Of a DNA stretch of 64,000 bases, positions 51,462 through 60,766 are shown in pieces; the first letter of the stretch is position 1, and every line of letters starts with the position of its first letter. The stretch lies in assembly GCA_045613585.1 (NCBI GenBank), contig JAZLBG010000107.1, positions 1 through 64,000 of the forward strand. Direction: 5' to 3'. The notes beneath the pieces were generated by a model. That model was not told where the DNA came from. It made no database searches and saw only the letters and a program-made list of their open reading frames with translations. Position numbers and translations under genes: made by a program. This DNA is from Fimenecus sp045613585. GTDB taxonomy: Bacteria; Bacillota; Clostridia; Oscillospirales; Acutalibacteraceae.

Positions 51462-53420
51462 ATGATAAGTAAAAACGAAACATTAAAATTTATTGAAACA
51501 GTAAAAGAAAAAGTAGAGAAAGGGGATAAACTTTTAAAATCGCAAGTACCAAAAGTAGTGAAAGATTTATTGAAGTCAAGTAAAACTGCGGAAGAATTTT
51601 ATCTTGAATTTGGAAGACGTTCTTCTGATATTGAAAGTGAATTCAGTAATATTATCTTTCGTGAGGATTGTTATGATTATTTGATGGGGCAAGGAATGTC
51701 AGAGAATAAAGCATTCAAATTATCAGAAAAAATTCGTAAAGGTATGTTTAAATATCTCGAAGATACAACTGAATACGATAAATTTATTGGTAACTCTTTC
51801 AAAAACTGGGCAAAAGGTGTAAAATATTTACCATACAGAGAATGTTGTGTGGAGGTGTTTGAGGTGTTATACAAAGATAATGAAGATATAAATCGTCGCG
51901 GCAAGCAAGAAGAACAATTTAAAATACTTGCTGATATGATTAGAAATGGTGATTATGAAGAAAATTTGTTGCCAAAACCGAGACACCCTTATGACCATAA
52001 TTTTGACCACAATAGTTGTGATTTCTCATTGAAAAATCCTAAACCAGTTAATGAAAAGAGAATTTGTAGATGTTGGAATTACTACAACAAATCAGTTCAT
52101 AATGCTAAATGTTCAGATTGCCCATTTAAGTTCAAGAAAAAGAATGTTGGAAACATTAAGATTGTTGATTTTGAAGTGCCAACAAAGTTTAATATTGCAA
52201 AACTTGGCGAGATTGATTGGCTCTTAAAAGATGGTGATGAGATTTTTGCAACAGAGGTCAAACCACCTGAAAGTACAGAAACTTTAGTGCGAATGATTGC
52301 TGAAATTCTTACATATACAGTTGATTCTGAATATAAACCTGCTATTTGTTTCTTTAGTGGTAGTAAGCAGCATCGTGATTATATCAAATACAAAGATAAT
52401 GCTTATTTTCAATATATCATTAAGCAAACAGGAATCTGTGTGCTTTGCATAACATTTGATGAAGATAATTTTGAAATTCATGATGTGGAAAAGAACTCTA
52501 AAATAAAACAGAATTGTATAGATAAATCTAAATTAAGACTTAATCAGGTGTTGGACTATGCAATAATGCAAGATGAAACCGCAAAGAATTCTGAACTTAA
52601 ATCAGGCTACAAAATTGGTAATAGAGTTTATGATAATTATCTTGAAAATAATTGTTTCGATGCTTTTGTTACAAAAATGAAAGAGAAATATCCCACAGCG
52701 TATGAGATGTTTTGTGCTGGTGGTGGAAAAGAACTGGAAGAAAATCAGTATCCACCTAAAATGGCATCTTTTGGTTCATCAAGCAGAATGATTTTTAATC
52801 TTATGAAAGATGTTCAAGGCTTTCTTTTTGAAGAAAAGTTACCAACAACAATTGGTGGCACAGCTCACCTTGATGGCTTTATGGAAACGGATGATAAATA
52901 CATATTTGTTGAAGCAAAATGTCGTGAGCCATATTCTACAAAGAATAATGTTTATGAAAGAAAATATGAAGACTTATATAAATATATAAGTAATTCAGCA
53001 AAGTCAAACATAAGTTGTGATATTGAAGATATTGAAGGCAATACAAAAGAAATGAAAGTCACTTTCAAGGTGAATAGCAACCCGATTCATAACTTTGATA
53101 TGAAACAGATGATTAGCCACTTGCTTGGCGTTGCAACTGCATTTCTCAAAGGTAAATATGAAATCAGAGATATTGAATTTATCTATCTTCTTTTTGACCC
53201 AACGACTATTGAAATCGCTGACAAAACAGCAAAAACTCAAATTCACGAAACCTATAACAATACTTGTAATGAGTGCAATACAACCGATTTCAAAGCACTT
53301 TTTGAAGTTATCGTAGATTATCTCAAATCTTACAAGAATTGGCCTAAAAATATCAAAACAAGCGATTTGATGAAAAGATTTACATTCAAATTACGTTCAC
53401 AAAATAATATAGATTTATAA
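51462..53420 (+). CDS. large protein with two PD-(D/E)XK nuclease-like motifs (PGN_0703-like C-terminal half)
   Basis: 652 residues. Two separate restriction-like cores: GEIDWLLKDGDEIFATEVKPP near 249-269 and AHLDGFMETDDKYIFVEAKC near 468-487, the latter followed by REPYSTKNN as in the PGN_0703 family of putative restriction enzymes. Between them, a Cys cluster (CRCWNYY, KCSDCPF, ~205-225) looks like a zinc site. Start at 51462 after AAGAGG. It lies just outside the right attachment core and may be an older insertion at the same site. No methyltransferase accompanies it. Its terminator is of the AAGCCTTGA type found twice inside the element. Confidence 0.75.
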   Translation: MISKNETLKFIETVKEKVEKGDKLLKSQVPKVVKDLLKSSKTAEEFYLEFGRRSSDIESEFSNIIFREDCYDYLMGQGMSENKAFKLSEKIRKGMFKYLEDTTEYDKFIGNSFKNWAKGVKYLPYRECCVEVFEVLYKDNEDINRRGKQEEQFKILADMIRNGDYEENLLPKPRHPYDHNFDHNSCDFSLKNPKPVNEKRICRCWNYYNKSVHNAKCSDCPFKFKKKNVGNIKIVDFEVPTKFNIAKLGEIDWLLKDGDEIFATEVKPPESTETLVRMIAEILTYTVDSEYKPAICFFSGSKQHRDYIKYKDNAYFQYIIKQTGICVLCITFDEDNFEIHDVEKNSKIKQNCIDKSKLRLNQVLDYAIMQDETAKNSELKSGYKIGNRVYDNYLENNCFDAFVTKMKEKYPTAYEMFCAGGGKELEENQYPPKMASFGSSSRMIFNLMKDVQGFLFEEKLPTTIGGTAHLDGFMETDDKYIFVEAKCREPYSTKNNVYERKYEDLYKYISNSAKSNISCDIEDIEGNTKEMKVTFKVNSNPIHNFDMKQMISHLLGVATAFLKGKYEIRDIEFIYLLFDPTTIEIADKTAKTQIHETYNNTCNECNTTDFKALFEVIVDYLKSYKNWPKNIKTSDLMKRFTFKLRSQNNIDL

Positions 53421-53425
53421 ACAAA

Positions 53426-53458
53426 AAGCCTTGAGAGTTTTTATAACCCTCAAGGTTT
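53426..53458. terminator. bidirectional terminator (AAGCCTTGA family)
   Basis: AAGCCTTGAG (53426-53435) against CTCAAGGTTT (53449-53458). Confidence 0.8.
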
Positions 53459-53468
53459 AATTTTATGA

Positions 53469-55472
53469 TTATTTTTTTCTGATTTCAAACTCGAATCTTG
53501 CATTATCTTCATACCAGAGAGGGAAGTTTGTGCCCCACACATTGTTATAAAGAACAAAACTGAGTCCGTCTTGTTTTACATCTTCAAACTTATTATCAAA
53601 CTCAAGAATTTTACCCTTGCCAACTGACACAAGAGGGGAATGATAGTTGATAATTTCAAAGTTGCCCATTTCTATACTTTGTATAGCGTGAAGATTTCGG
53701 CTTCCGTTGTCTGCAACTTCACTTGGATTTACAACACATCCCAATTTTTTGAGCTGAACATCGTGGGTAGGGAAAATGTGCATATAAATTGCTTCAGTAA
53801 GTCTGTTAGCATCTTTCTGATACCAAGAAACATCTAATTTTAAACCATCTTCTGTTAGTGTGTAAATCACTTGAATAAGTCGGGGTGCACCAAGGTCATC
53901 ACACAAATTTTTGTCGCATATAAGGTTTACAATAATTTGAGATTTATCAGCACTCATTTTGTCAACTGAATAAGAGAATCTACCAGCTGGGTATTTGCCT
54001 TCAACACGATTCATACCAGGTCTTGCAAAGTCGCCAAGTGCCCAAATAGCAGTATTTTCTAAATCTCTTGAATAGTGTGTAAGCCAGTATTTGTAATCTT
54101 CATTACAGAAAGAACGATAAGTGAAAACTGGCGCGTTATTATCTCTTATGATTTCTTCATTACCACATTTGAGTGAGCCAATACCACCATTTTTGTTGAT
54201 TTTAAGCGACCATTTACCAACTTGAATTGAATTGACATTGTTTGCAGATATAGGCGTAGGGGAGTCAGGAATAAGTTTTGCAATTTGAGTTTTCGCAATC
54301 TGTTTATGCTCACCACTTAAAGCGTCAATAGCAAGGTCAATATATGCTCTCTGTTCTGCCCAACTCTTTTCAATAACTGAATAGTAGCCACGTTTTCTTC
54401 GTCCATCAAAAAGACTTACAAGTGGAAGAATACTTTGTGGCATATCGCAGAAAAGATGACGGAATTTAACCTTGTCAGTCTTTCTTGCTTTATTAAAATC
54501 TTTTTTAAGATAATGTCCGTAATCAGAAAAATATGTTTTTGAATCCATACCGCAAGTATGCTCTGCAGTACAAAGAATAGCATCAACCAAATTCTTGTAT
54601 TCTTGGGAATTTCGGTCAAGACTACCATCATTTAACCACTGGTTTTTAAGATTAATAAGCGTGCGAAGTGACGCAGATTTATATGGGTCTGTTGCGCTAC
54701 CGTGAATCCAAGTGTCACCCATTTCACCTTCGAATACAGGTAGTTTTTCACGGACTTGCCATATCACTTCTGCAAAGTCATCAATAGTGCCTGCAGTAAC
54801 CTCATAATCAGGGTATTCACTTTGAATTTTGTTAATTTTATCAAGAACTTTTTGTGGAGATGGTGCGCCATGATTATCAAGAGTATGGTCGAAATAAAGT
54901 ACTTCGTCAACTAAATCACATTTAAACGCTCCGCCGTAATCACCAGAATAGATTACAACAACTTCGTCGTCACCATTTTTCCATACAAAACAAGGTGGTA
55001 TATCAACAAGGGCAGAAGCACCATTAACACCTATATGTAAAAGTTTAATTCCGCGTTTTGCTAAAATTGCAACAAGTCCTTTTGTGTGACCTGGTACGTC
55101 TGTCATTTTGGCTGATATTGTCTTTTTACCACGGATTTCATCAAGACCATCTACTATTGATAATCCATAATCAAGTGAATCTTCGTCAAGCAACTCTGTA
55201 TGAGTTGTAAACGGCATAGCGTGAGGTACAATATTACCATCTTTAATAGCTTTTGTAAGTTTCTCTTTTTGTTGTGGATTTTTTAGTGTTTCTTTTAAAA
55301 TCCAAGAGCCAGTAGTCCATACAAAATACTTTTTGTCATTAGTATTAACCTTTTCGGCAAGGTCAATAGCCTCGGGAATAAAAGTGTGTATGTATTTTTG
55401 TTTGATGTTTTCAGCATAATCTGTAAAGCCTAAATCAAGATGAGTTTTTGAAACAACAATAACTTTTTTCAT
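53469..55472 (-). CDS. GH38-like glycoside hydrolase (DUF5054 family)
   Basis: 667 residues. The N-terminal domain resembles the alpha-mannosidase (GH38) beta/alpha barrel: VVSKTHLDLGFTDY (metal His and Asp near 10-14), MTDVPGHTKGLV near 122, and later YFDHTLDNHG. The C-terminal half is beta-rich like GH38 sugar-binding domains. From memory this set is named DUF5054; the sugar is not known, with alpha-mannosides the default guess. No signal peptide. AGAGG precedes the ATG. It diverges from the GH36 gene, with promoters on both sides, and belongs with GH36 and GH31 in a glycan-use cluster. Confidence 0.8.
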   Translation of the reverse strand: MKKVIVVSKTHLDLGFTDYAENIKQKYIHTFIPEAIDLAEKVNTNDKKYFVWTTGSWILKETLKNPQQKEKLTKAIKDGNIVPHAMPFTTHTELLDEDSLDYGLSIVDGLDEIRGKKTISAKMTDVPGHTKGLVAILAKRGIKLLHIGVNGASALVDIPPCFVWKNGDDEVVVIYSGDYGGAFKCDLVDEVLYFDHTLDNHGAPSPQKVLDKINKIQSEYPDYEVTAGTIDDFAEVIWQVREKLPVFEGEMGDTWIHGSATDPYKSASLRTLINLKNQWLNDGSLDRNSQEYKNLVDAILCTAEHTCGMDSKTYFSDYGHYLKKDFNKARKTDKVKFRHLFCDMPQSILPLVSLFDGRRKRGYYSVIEKSWAEQRAYIDLAIDALSGEHKQIAKTQIAKLIPDSPTPISANNVNSIQVGKWSLKINKNGGIGSLKCGNEEIIRDNNAPVFTYRSFCNEDYKYWLTHYSRDLENTAIWALGDFARPGMNRVEGKYPAGRFSYSVDKMSADKSQIIVNLICDKNLCDDLGAPRLIQVIYTLTEDGLKLDVSWYQKDANRLTEAIYMHIFPTHDVQLKKLGCVVNPSEVADNGSRNLHAIQSIEMGNFEIINYHSPLVSVGKGKILEFDNKFEDVKQDGLSFVLYNNVWGTNFPLWYEDNARFEFEIRKK

Positions 55473-55500
55473 AGTGTACCTCTATATTTATTATGATTAA

Positions 55501-55593
55501 ATTATATATACAGATGTATTGTAAGTCAAGCAACATAAGTATTATTTCTTGTACATAAAATAGTTGATTTTTATTTCGCTTTGGTGATATAAT
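55501..55593. promoter_or_regulatory. divergent promoters between GH38-like and GH36 genes
   Basis: Leftward TTGACT (55524-55529), 17 bases, TATAAT (55501-55506). Rightward TTGATT (55564-55569), 18 bases, TATAAT (55588-55593). Confidence 0.75.
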
Positions 55594-55627
55594 TGTTTTA
55601 ATTTAATCAGTTTGGTAATTTAGGTGG

Positions 55628-55684
55628 AATGACTGTGTTAGTAGAAAAAGACGGAAAACCTGTTGTCACACCTATTGAAGAATA
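55628..55684 (+). CDS. possible 18-residue leader peptide
   Basis: A short frame starting MTVLVEKDGKPVVTP and ending EE-stop, between the rightward promoter and the GH36 gene. AGGTGG is only a few bases before its ATG. It could be a leader peptide or the remnant of a longer gene; evidence is slight. Confidence 0.3.
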
Positions 55685-55710
55685 ATAAAAACTAAGCAAC
55701 GAGGTATAAT

Positions 55711-57558
55711 ATGAATTTTGGCGTTCAATTTAAAGTAAGAGGTGACGACTTTGGCGGTCACTTTATAAATGGCATTTCTATGGCAGACAGTGAAAGCGTA
55801 TGGAAATGCAAACTCGTTTCTTCTGACGATGAAAAAAATGTTTACGAGTCAGCGGACGGATATAAAATCACCGCTTATCACATAAAAAAAGGTGATGTTT
55901 TTGAGTGTTATACAGTTTTTGAAAACAATACAGAAAAAACTGTTGCGCTTGATATGATTTCATCATTTGCCATTACCGATATTGATGCCGATACATTACA
56001 CAGAGCAACGTCATTCTGGAGTGCTGAAGGCAAATTGCTTAGCCAGAAGCTTACAGAACTCAATATGGAGCGTTCTTGGAGCGGTCATGGTATAAGAATT
56101 GAAAAATTCGGTCAAATCGGCTCTATGCCTGTTCGTAAGTGGTTTCCATTTGTTGCGGTTGAAAACAGTAAAACAAATAAGTTTATTGGTGTTCAACTTT
56201 ATTGTCCTTCAAGCTGGCAGATTGAACTTTTCCGCCACAAAGAGCCATTGACATTACTCGGTGGTCTTGCAGATTTTGACTATGGACATTGGTTTAAAGA
56301 AGTTAAACCAAATGAAAGTTTCACAACTCCAAAAGCAGTTGTTGCTATTGGGGATTCACTTAATAAAGTCTGCGATATATTAGTTAAGGCACAAAAACCT
56401 AACATATCACCAGTCGATGAGGATTTGCCTGTTGTATTCAACGAGTATTGTACATCTTGGGGAAATCCTACAATTGAAAATCTCGAAAAAACCGCAAAAA
56501 AATTGCAGGGTAGTGGTGTTAAATATCTTGTAATGGACAGTGGTTGGTATAAGGAAGAAGATAAAAATTGGTGGGACACAATTGGCGACTGGAATGTGAG
56601 CAAAAAGCTTTTTCCTAATGGTCTTAAAGAAGTTAATGATATGATTAAGTCCTATGGTCTTATTCCTGGTATTTGGTTTGAAATGGAAAATGTTGCTCCA
56701 CTTTCACAGATTTATGGTGAAACTGACCATCTTCTTTCTCGTATGGGTGCTCCACTTAATGTTGCAGGTCATAGATTCCTTGATTTGCGTGATGAATGGT
56801 GCGTAAATTATCTTGATGAAAAGGTAATTAAGCTTCTTCGTGACAGTGGTTATGGCTATCTTAAGGTTGACTACAACGAAAACATCGGTGTTGGCTGTGA
56901 TGGTGCAGAAAGCCTTGGTGAAGGACTTCGTCAATATGTCCTCGCAAGTCAGAATTACTTCAAACGAATTAAAGAGCAGTTACCTGATTTGGTAATCGAA
57001 AATTGCGCAAGCGGTGGTCACAGACTTGAACCATCAACAATGGAACTTTGCTCACAGGCAAGTTTCTCCGACGCTCACGAATGTACAAGTATTCCGATTA
57101 TTGCTGCCAATGTGCAGAGAATGATTAAACCAAGTCAAAGTCAGATTTGGGCGGTGCTTCGTGCTGAAGATGATGTTCACAGAATATATTACAGCCTTAT
57201 TTCAGGCTTCTTGGGTCGTCTTTGCATTAGCGGTGAAATCTTTGATTTACCACAAGAAAACTGGCAGATTGCCCTTGATTGTGTAAAGTTCTATGATGAA
57301 ATCAAGCATATTATAAAAGATGGCTATACAAGTGTAATTGAATGTAATGTTGAAGATTACAATGACCCAGAAGGTTATCAAATTGTACTTCGTGAAACTG
57401 ATAACGAAGCATTGCTTATTGTACACACGTTCAAAAACGGTGCAAACCCTCCTTTCGAAAGGATACTTGAAAATTGGAAAATTCAAAAGGAATTTGGCTC
57501 TGACCTTAATGCGGATTTCAGAGGCAAGGCATATTTGCTCGTAAAAGATAACAAATAA
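55711..57558 (+). CDS. GH36 alpha-galactosidase
   Basis: Cytosolic retaining alpha-galactosidase, 615 residues, acting on melibiose, raffinose-type or galactomannan oligosaccharides. An N-terminal beta domain (~1-235) precedes the barrel: FNEYCTSWGNP near 243, MDSGWY near 275, the nucleophile D387 in YLKVDYNE, ENCASGGHR near 430, and the acid/base Asp in SFSDAHE near 457. No signal peptide. GAGG lies before the ATG. First gene of a rightward pair with the GH31 gene (28 bases apart). Confidence 0.9.
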   Translation: MNFGVQFKVRGDDFGGHFINGISMADSESVWKCKLVSSDDEKNVYESADGYKITAYHIKKGDVFECYTVFENNTEKTVALDMISSFAITDIDADTLHRATSFWSAEGKLLSQKLTELNMERSWSGHGIRIEKFGQIGSMPVRKWFPFVAVENSKTNKFIGVQLYCPSSWQIELFRHKEPLTLLGGLADFDYGHWFKEVKPNESFTTPKAVVAIGDSLNKVCDILVKAQKPNISPVDEDLPVVFNEYCTSWGNPTIENLEKTAKKLQGSGVKYLVMDSGWYKEEDKNWWDTIGDWNVSKKLFPNGLKEVNDMIKSYGLIPGIWFEMENVAPLSQIYGETDHLLSRMGAPLNVAGHRFLDLRDEWCVNYLDEKVIKLLRDSGYGYLKVDYNENIGVGCDGAESLGEGLRQYVLASQNYFKRIKEQLPDLVIENCASGGHRLEPSTMELCSQASFSDAHECTSIPIIAANVQRMIKPSQSQIWAVLRAEDDVHRIYYSLISGFLGRLCISGEIFDLPQENWQIALDCVKFYDEIKHIIKDGYTSVIECNVEDYNDPEGYQIVLRETDNEALLIVHTFKNGANPPFERILENWKIQKEFGSDLNADFRGKAYLLVKDNK

Positions 57559-57586
57559 AATGTTAGTTTAAATGGGTGATAGTATT

Positions 57587-59539
57587 ATGAATAATCTTAT
57601 TATTAAAGAAAATGAATTACTTTTGATGCGCTACACAGAACTTATTCGCATTACGCCTTGTGGTAATAATGCAATTCGTTTTCAATCTTTCCCTGATTGT
57701 CAGGTTATTGATGAAAATTATACTCTTATGCCACAAAAAGCAGATGCAAAAATTGAAGAGTTTGAAAATTATGTAACTCTCACTTGCGGCACATTAAAAG
57801 TTAAACTTGAACCTAACGGAAAACTCACATTTTTCGTGAATGACAAGAAAATCATAGAAGAAAAACCAGAGCTTACATTCAAAAGCAATTATCGTCATTT
57901 TGATAATAAGGGTAGTGGGCTTTGGACTGCTCGTGTTATGTTTGAGCCAAACGAGAATGAGCATTTTTTTGGACTTGGTCATTCTTGGGACAACGAGTTT
58001 GACCTTAAAGGCTCATCAATTGACATTCGTAATGTGAATGCTAAATGTACAATCCCTTATGTTTATTCTTCATTAGGTTATGGATTTTTATGGAATAATC
58101 CATCAACCGGTCTTTGCGAACTTTCAAATAATCGTACTCGTTGGAGTTGTGATTGTTGCAAGTTTATGGATTTTGTTGTTATGGCGGGTACTCCAAAAGA
58201 ATGTTGCACAACTCTTTCTGATTTAACTGGTTATGCGCCAAAAATGCCAGAATGGGCAACAGGATTTTGGCAGAGTAGACTTCGCTATGAAACACAAGAA
58301 GAACTTCTTTCAGTTGCTAGAAAATATAAAGAATTAGGAATTCCACTTTCTGCAATTATTGCTGATTATTTTCACTGGACTGAACAAGGTGACTACAAAT
58401 TTGACCCTAAATATTGGCCAGATGTTAAGGCAATGACCGAAGAATTACATAGTATGAATACAAAACTTATTGTGTCAATGTGGCCTACAATCAACGGTGG
58501 TAGTGAAAATTATCACTATATGCGAAGCAATAATATGCTTATGCGAACAACCCGAGGGGCTGACCGAGTTTTCGATTTCTATGGTTGGCAAGGTGAGATT
58601 GATGTTACAAATCCTGCAACAAGAGAATATGTCTGGAGCAAATTAAAAGAGAATTATATCGATAATGGTGTAGATGCTCTGTGGTTTGACGAGGCAGAGC
58701 CTGAAATTCATCCAGAACATTTTGATAATCTTATATGGCACAAAGGTCGTGCCGATATGGTGGCGCTTTTATACCCATATTACTATTCAAAAATGGCGTA
58801 TGATGGATTTAAATCAATTGGCAGAGACGATATTATAACTCTCACTCGTTGTGCATATTTAGGTAGTCAAAAATTTGCCTCTCTTGTGTGGTCAGGTGAT
58901 ATTGAATCTACATTTGAAAGCCTTTCACATCAAGTCAAGGCAGGACTCAATATGTCAATGTGCGGTATTCCTTGGTGGAATACAGATATTGGTGGATTTT
59001 ATGGTGCTGACATAACAAGTGACTGTTTCAAAGAACTTATTGTTCGTTGGTTCCAGTTTGGACTTTTCAGTCCTGTTATGCGACTTCATGGTTCAAGAAA
59101 TCGTCATTTTGAGCCAACTCCAGGACTTAAAGAGCCAAGTGGTGACCCTAATGAAATCTGGAGTTTTGGCGAAGAAAACTTTGAAATCCTTAAAAATCTT
59201 ATTTTTATCCGAGAAAAATTAAGACCATATATACAAAGTCAAATGGATGTTGCAAGTGAAAAAGGTTATCCTGTAATTCGCCCAATGTTTTTTGAATATC
59301 CTGATGACGAAATTTGCTATACTCTTGATAGTCAATATATGTTTGGTAGCGATATTATCTTTGCACCTATCGTAAACCAAGGACAAATCACAAAAACAGT
59401 CTATATTCCTGGTGGAGAATGGGTGCTTACAAAAGATAAAAAAGTTTATACTAAAGGAACGTATGAAATCACAGCAAACATTGACGAGTTTATTGCATTT
59501 GTTAAATTGGGCTCAGATGTAATTAATTGCTTCGAGTAA
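57587..59539 (+). CDS. GH31 alpha-glycosidase
   Basis: 650 residues, cytosolic GH31 enzyme (alpha-glucosidase or alpha-xylosidase class). N-terminal beta sandwich, then barrel from about 225: nucleophile D368 in LWFDEAEPE, acid/base near D437 in WSGDIESTF, followed by GLNMSMCGIPWWNTDIGGF, where the bulky CGIPWW is typical of this family. Start at 57587 after GGGTGATAG. Pairs with GH36, so the two probably finish off mixed alpha-linked oligosaccharides. A terminator follows. Confidence 0.9.
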   Translation: MNNLIIKENELLLMRYTELIRITPCGNNAIRFQSFPDCQVIDENYTLMPQKADAKIEEFENYVTLTCGTLKVKLEPNGKLTFFVNDKKIIEEKPELTFKSNYRHFDNKGSGLWTARVMFEPNENEHFFGLGHSWDNEFDLKGSSIDIRNVNAKCTIPYVYSSLGYGFLWNNPSTGLCELSNNRTRWSCDCCKFMDFVVMAGTPKECCTTLSDLTGYAPKMPEWATGFWQSRLRYETQEELLSVARKYKELGIPLSAIIADYFHWTEQGDYKFDPKYWPDVKAMTEELHSMNTKLIVSMWPTINGGSENYHYMRSNNMLMRTTRGADRVFDFYGWQGEIDVTNPATREYVWSKLKENYIDNGVDALWFDEAEPEIHPEHFDNLIWHKGRADMVALLYPYYYSKMAYDGFKSIGRDDIITLTRCAYLGSQKFASLVWSGDIESTFESLSHQVKAGLNMSMCGIPWWNTDIGGFYGADITSDCFKELIVRWFQFGLFSPVMRLHGSRNRHFEPTPGLKEPSGDPNEIWSFGEENFEILKNLIFIREKLRPYIQSQMDVASEKGYPVIRPMFFEYPDDEICYTLDSQYMFGSDIIFAPIVNQGQITKTVYIPGGEWVLTKDKKVYTKGTYEITANIDEFIAFVKLGSDVINCFE

Positions 59540-59566
59540 AGATTATATAGTATATTAAACCATAAA

Positions 59567-59592
59567 AAAGCCTTGGAATAATCCAAGGCTTT
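59567..59592. terminator. bidirectional terminator
   Basis: AAAGCCTTGGA (59567-59577), ATAA loop, TCCAAGGCTTT (59582-59592). Confidence 0.88.
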
Positions 59593-59607
59593 AACTATTG
59601 ATTATGT

Positions 59608-60192
59608 CTATACTCGTTTTTTCATAAGTCCGTGTTTGTTGCAATAGATGTAAAGATACCCTTTTCCACGAAACTGTATTCTTGTTTCAGCATTGCCTTC
59701 AGGGTAAAGTTTTACAAAATGAATTTTATCTGATATTACATAAGCAATAAACGAAATATAATGATTTTTTGTCATAGGGTGATTAATGGTAATAAATTTT
59801 TCATCTTCTGTATTTTCTATAGTTATAATATGCTCATTGTCAGGTTCTTCAGTTTCAAGTGGTGGTAAAGATATTCCACAACAACTGATAACAGTTTCGC
59901 CCGTTGTATGAATAACATTTCCACATACAGGGCAAACATAAAACTTTGAAAAAAGCATATTTGAAGATATATTTTTATTTACAACTGGTTCACCTGACAT
60001 AAGTTCCATTACCGAAACAGAAAGTGCTTGACTTAAGGCTTCTACAAGTGAAATATCAGGTAACCCCTTTGCCGTTTCCCATTTCGAAACGGCTTTACTG
60101 CTTACACCAATCTTTTCTGCAAGTTGTGTTTGAGTAATACCTTTTGCTTCACGAAGCTTTTTTATTGTAGCACCAGTTATATATGTGTTCAT
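59608..60192 (-). CDS. XRE-family regulator fused to a desulfoferrodoxin-like domain
   Basis: 194 residues. Residues 8-65 are an XRE HTH (LREAKGITQTQLAEKIGVSS). The rest looks like desulfoferrodoxin: FYVCPVCGNVIHTTGE with a following SCCG (the rubredoxin-like iron site) and HPMTKNHYISFI near 138, the neelaredoxin iron-His segment. If iron binds, the protein could sense superoxide or oxygen and control genes nearby. Divergent from the EamA-AKR-Gfo operon, which is its most likely target. One Cys in the C-terminal domain (YCNKHG) could be the axial ligand. Confidence 0.78.
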   Translation of the reverse strand: MNTYITGATIKKLREAKGITQTQLAEKIGVSSKAVSKWETAKGLPDISLVEALSQALSVSVMELMSGEPVVNKNISSNMLFSKFYVCPVCGNVIHTTGETVISCCGISLPPLETEEPDNEHIITIENTEDEKFITINHPMTKNHYISFIAYVISDKIHFVKLYPEGNAETRIQFRGKGYLYIYCNKHGLMKKRV

Positions 60193-60221
60193 TATTAATG
60201 ACTCCTTTTATTTATAAAAAT

Positions 60222-60302
60222 ATTATAACTTTACTGTAGTTATTTTGCAACCTATGTTTCGTAGAAAAAAAGATTGATTGACAAAGTAAGAAATGATATA
60301 AT
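60222..60302. promoter_or_regulatory. divergent promoters of the XRE and EamA genes
   Basis: Leftward TTGCAA (60245-60250), 17 bases, TATAAT (60222-60227). Rightward TTGATT (60274-60279), 17 bases, TATAAT (60297-60302). Confidence 0.7.
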
Positions 60303-60338
60303 CAAACTATATTCTACAAGTTTTTAGGATGTGGTGGT

Positions 60339-60752
60339 ATGTGGTTTATTCTCGCATTGTTGTCTGCAGTTTTTGCGGCACTTACGTCAATTCTTGCGAA
60401 AGTAGGTATTGATGGTGTTAATTCTAATCTGGCAACTGCTATACGAACAGTTGTGGTAGTTATTATGTCTTGGGGTATGGTGTTTATTACCAATGCCCAG
60501 GGCGGATTAAGTGATATCAGTCGAAAAAGCTGGTTGTTTTTGATTTTATCAGGTCTGGCAACAGGTGCATCTTGGCTTTGTTATTATAAAGCATTACAGT
60601 TAGGCGATGCATCAAAGGTAGTGCCTATTGATAAATTAAGCGTAGTTATAACACTTGTGTTGGCTTTTGTATTCTTACACGAGCAATTTACATTAAAATC
60701 TTTAATCGGATGTGTTTTAATTGGTCTTGGCACATTGATTATGGTGCTTTAA
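60339..60752 (+). CDS. EamA-domain small transporter-like protein
   Basis: 137 residues, one EamA unit with five predicted helices (WFILALLSAVFAALTSILAK at the start, LSVVITLVLAFVFLHEQF near the end). Full drug/metabolite transporters have two such units, so this half-size form would pair with itself. Substrate unknown. First gene of an operon with an aldo/keto reductase and a dehydrogenase. Confidence 0.85.
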   Translation: MWFILALLSAVFAALTSILAKVGIDGVNSNLATAIRTVVVVIMSWGMVFITNAQGGLSDISRKSWLFLILSGLATGASWLCYYKALQLGDASKVVPIDKLSVVITLVLAFVFLHEQFTLKSLIGCVLIGLGTLIMVL

Positions 60753-60766
60753 AAGGGAGAAGAATT

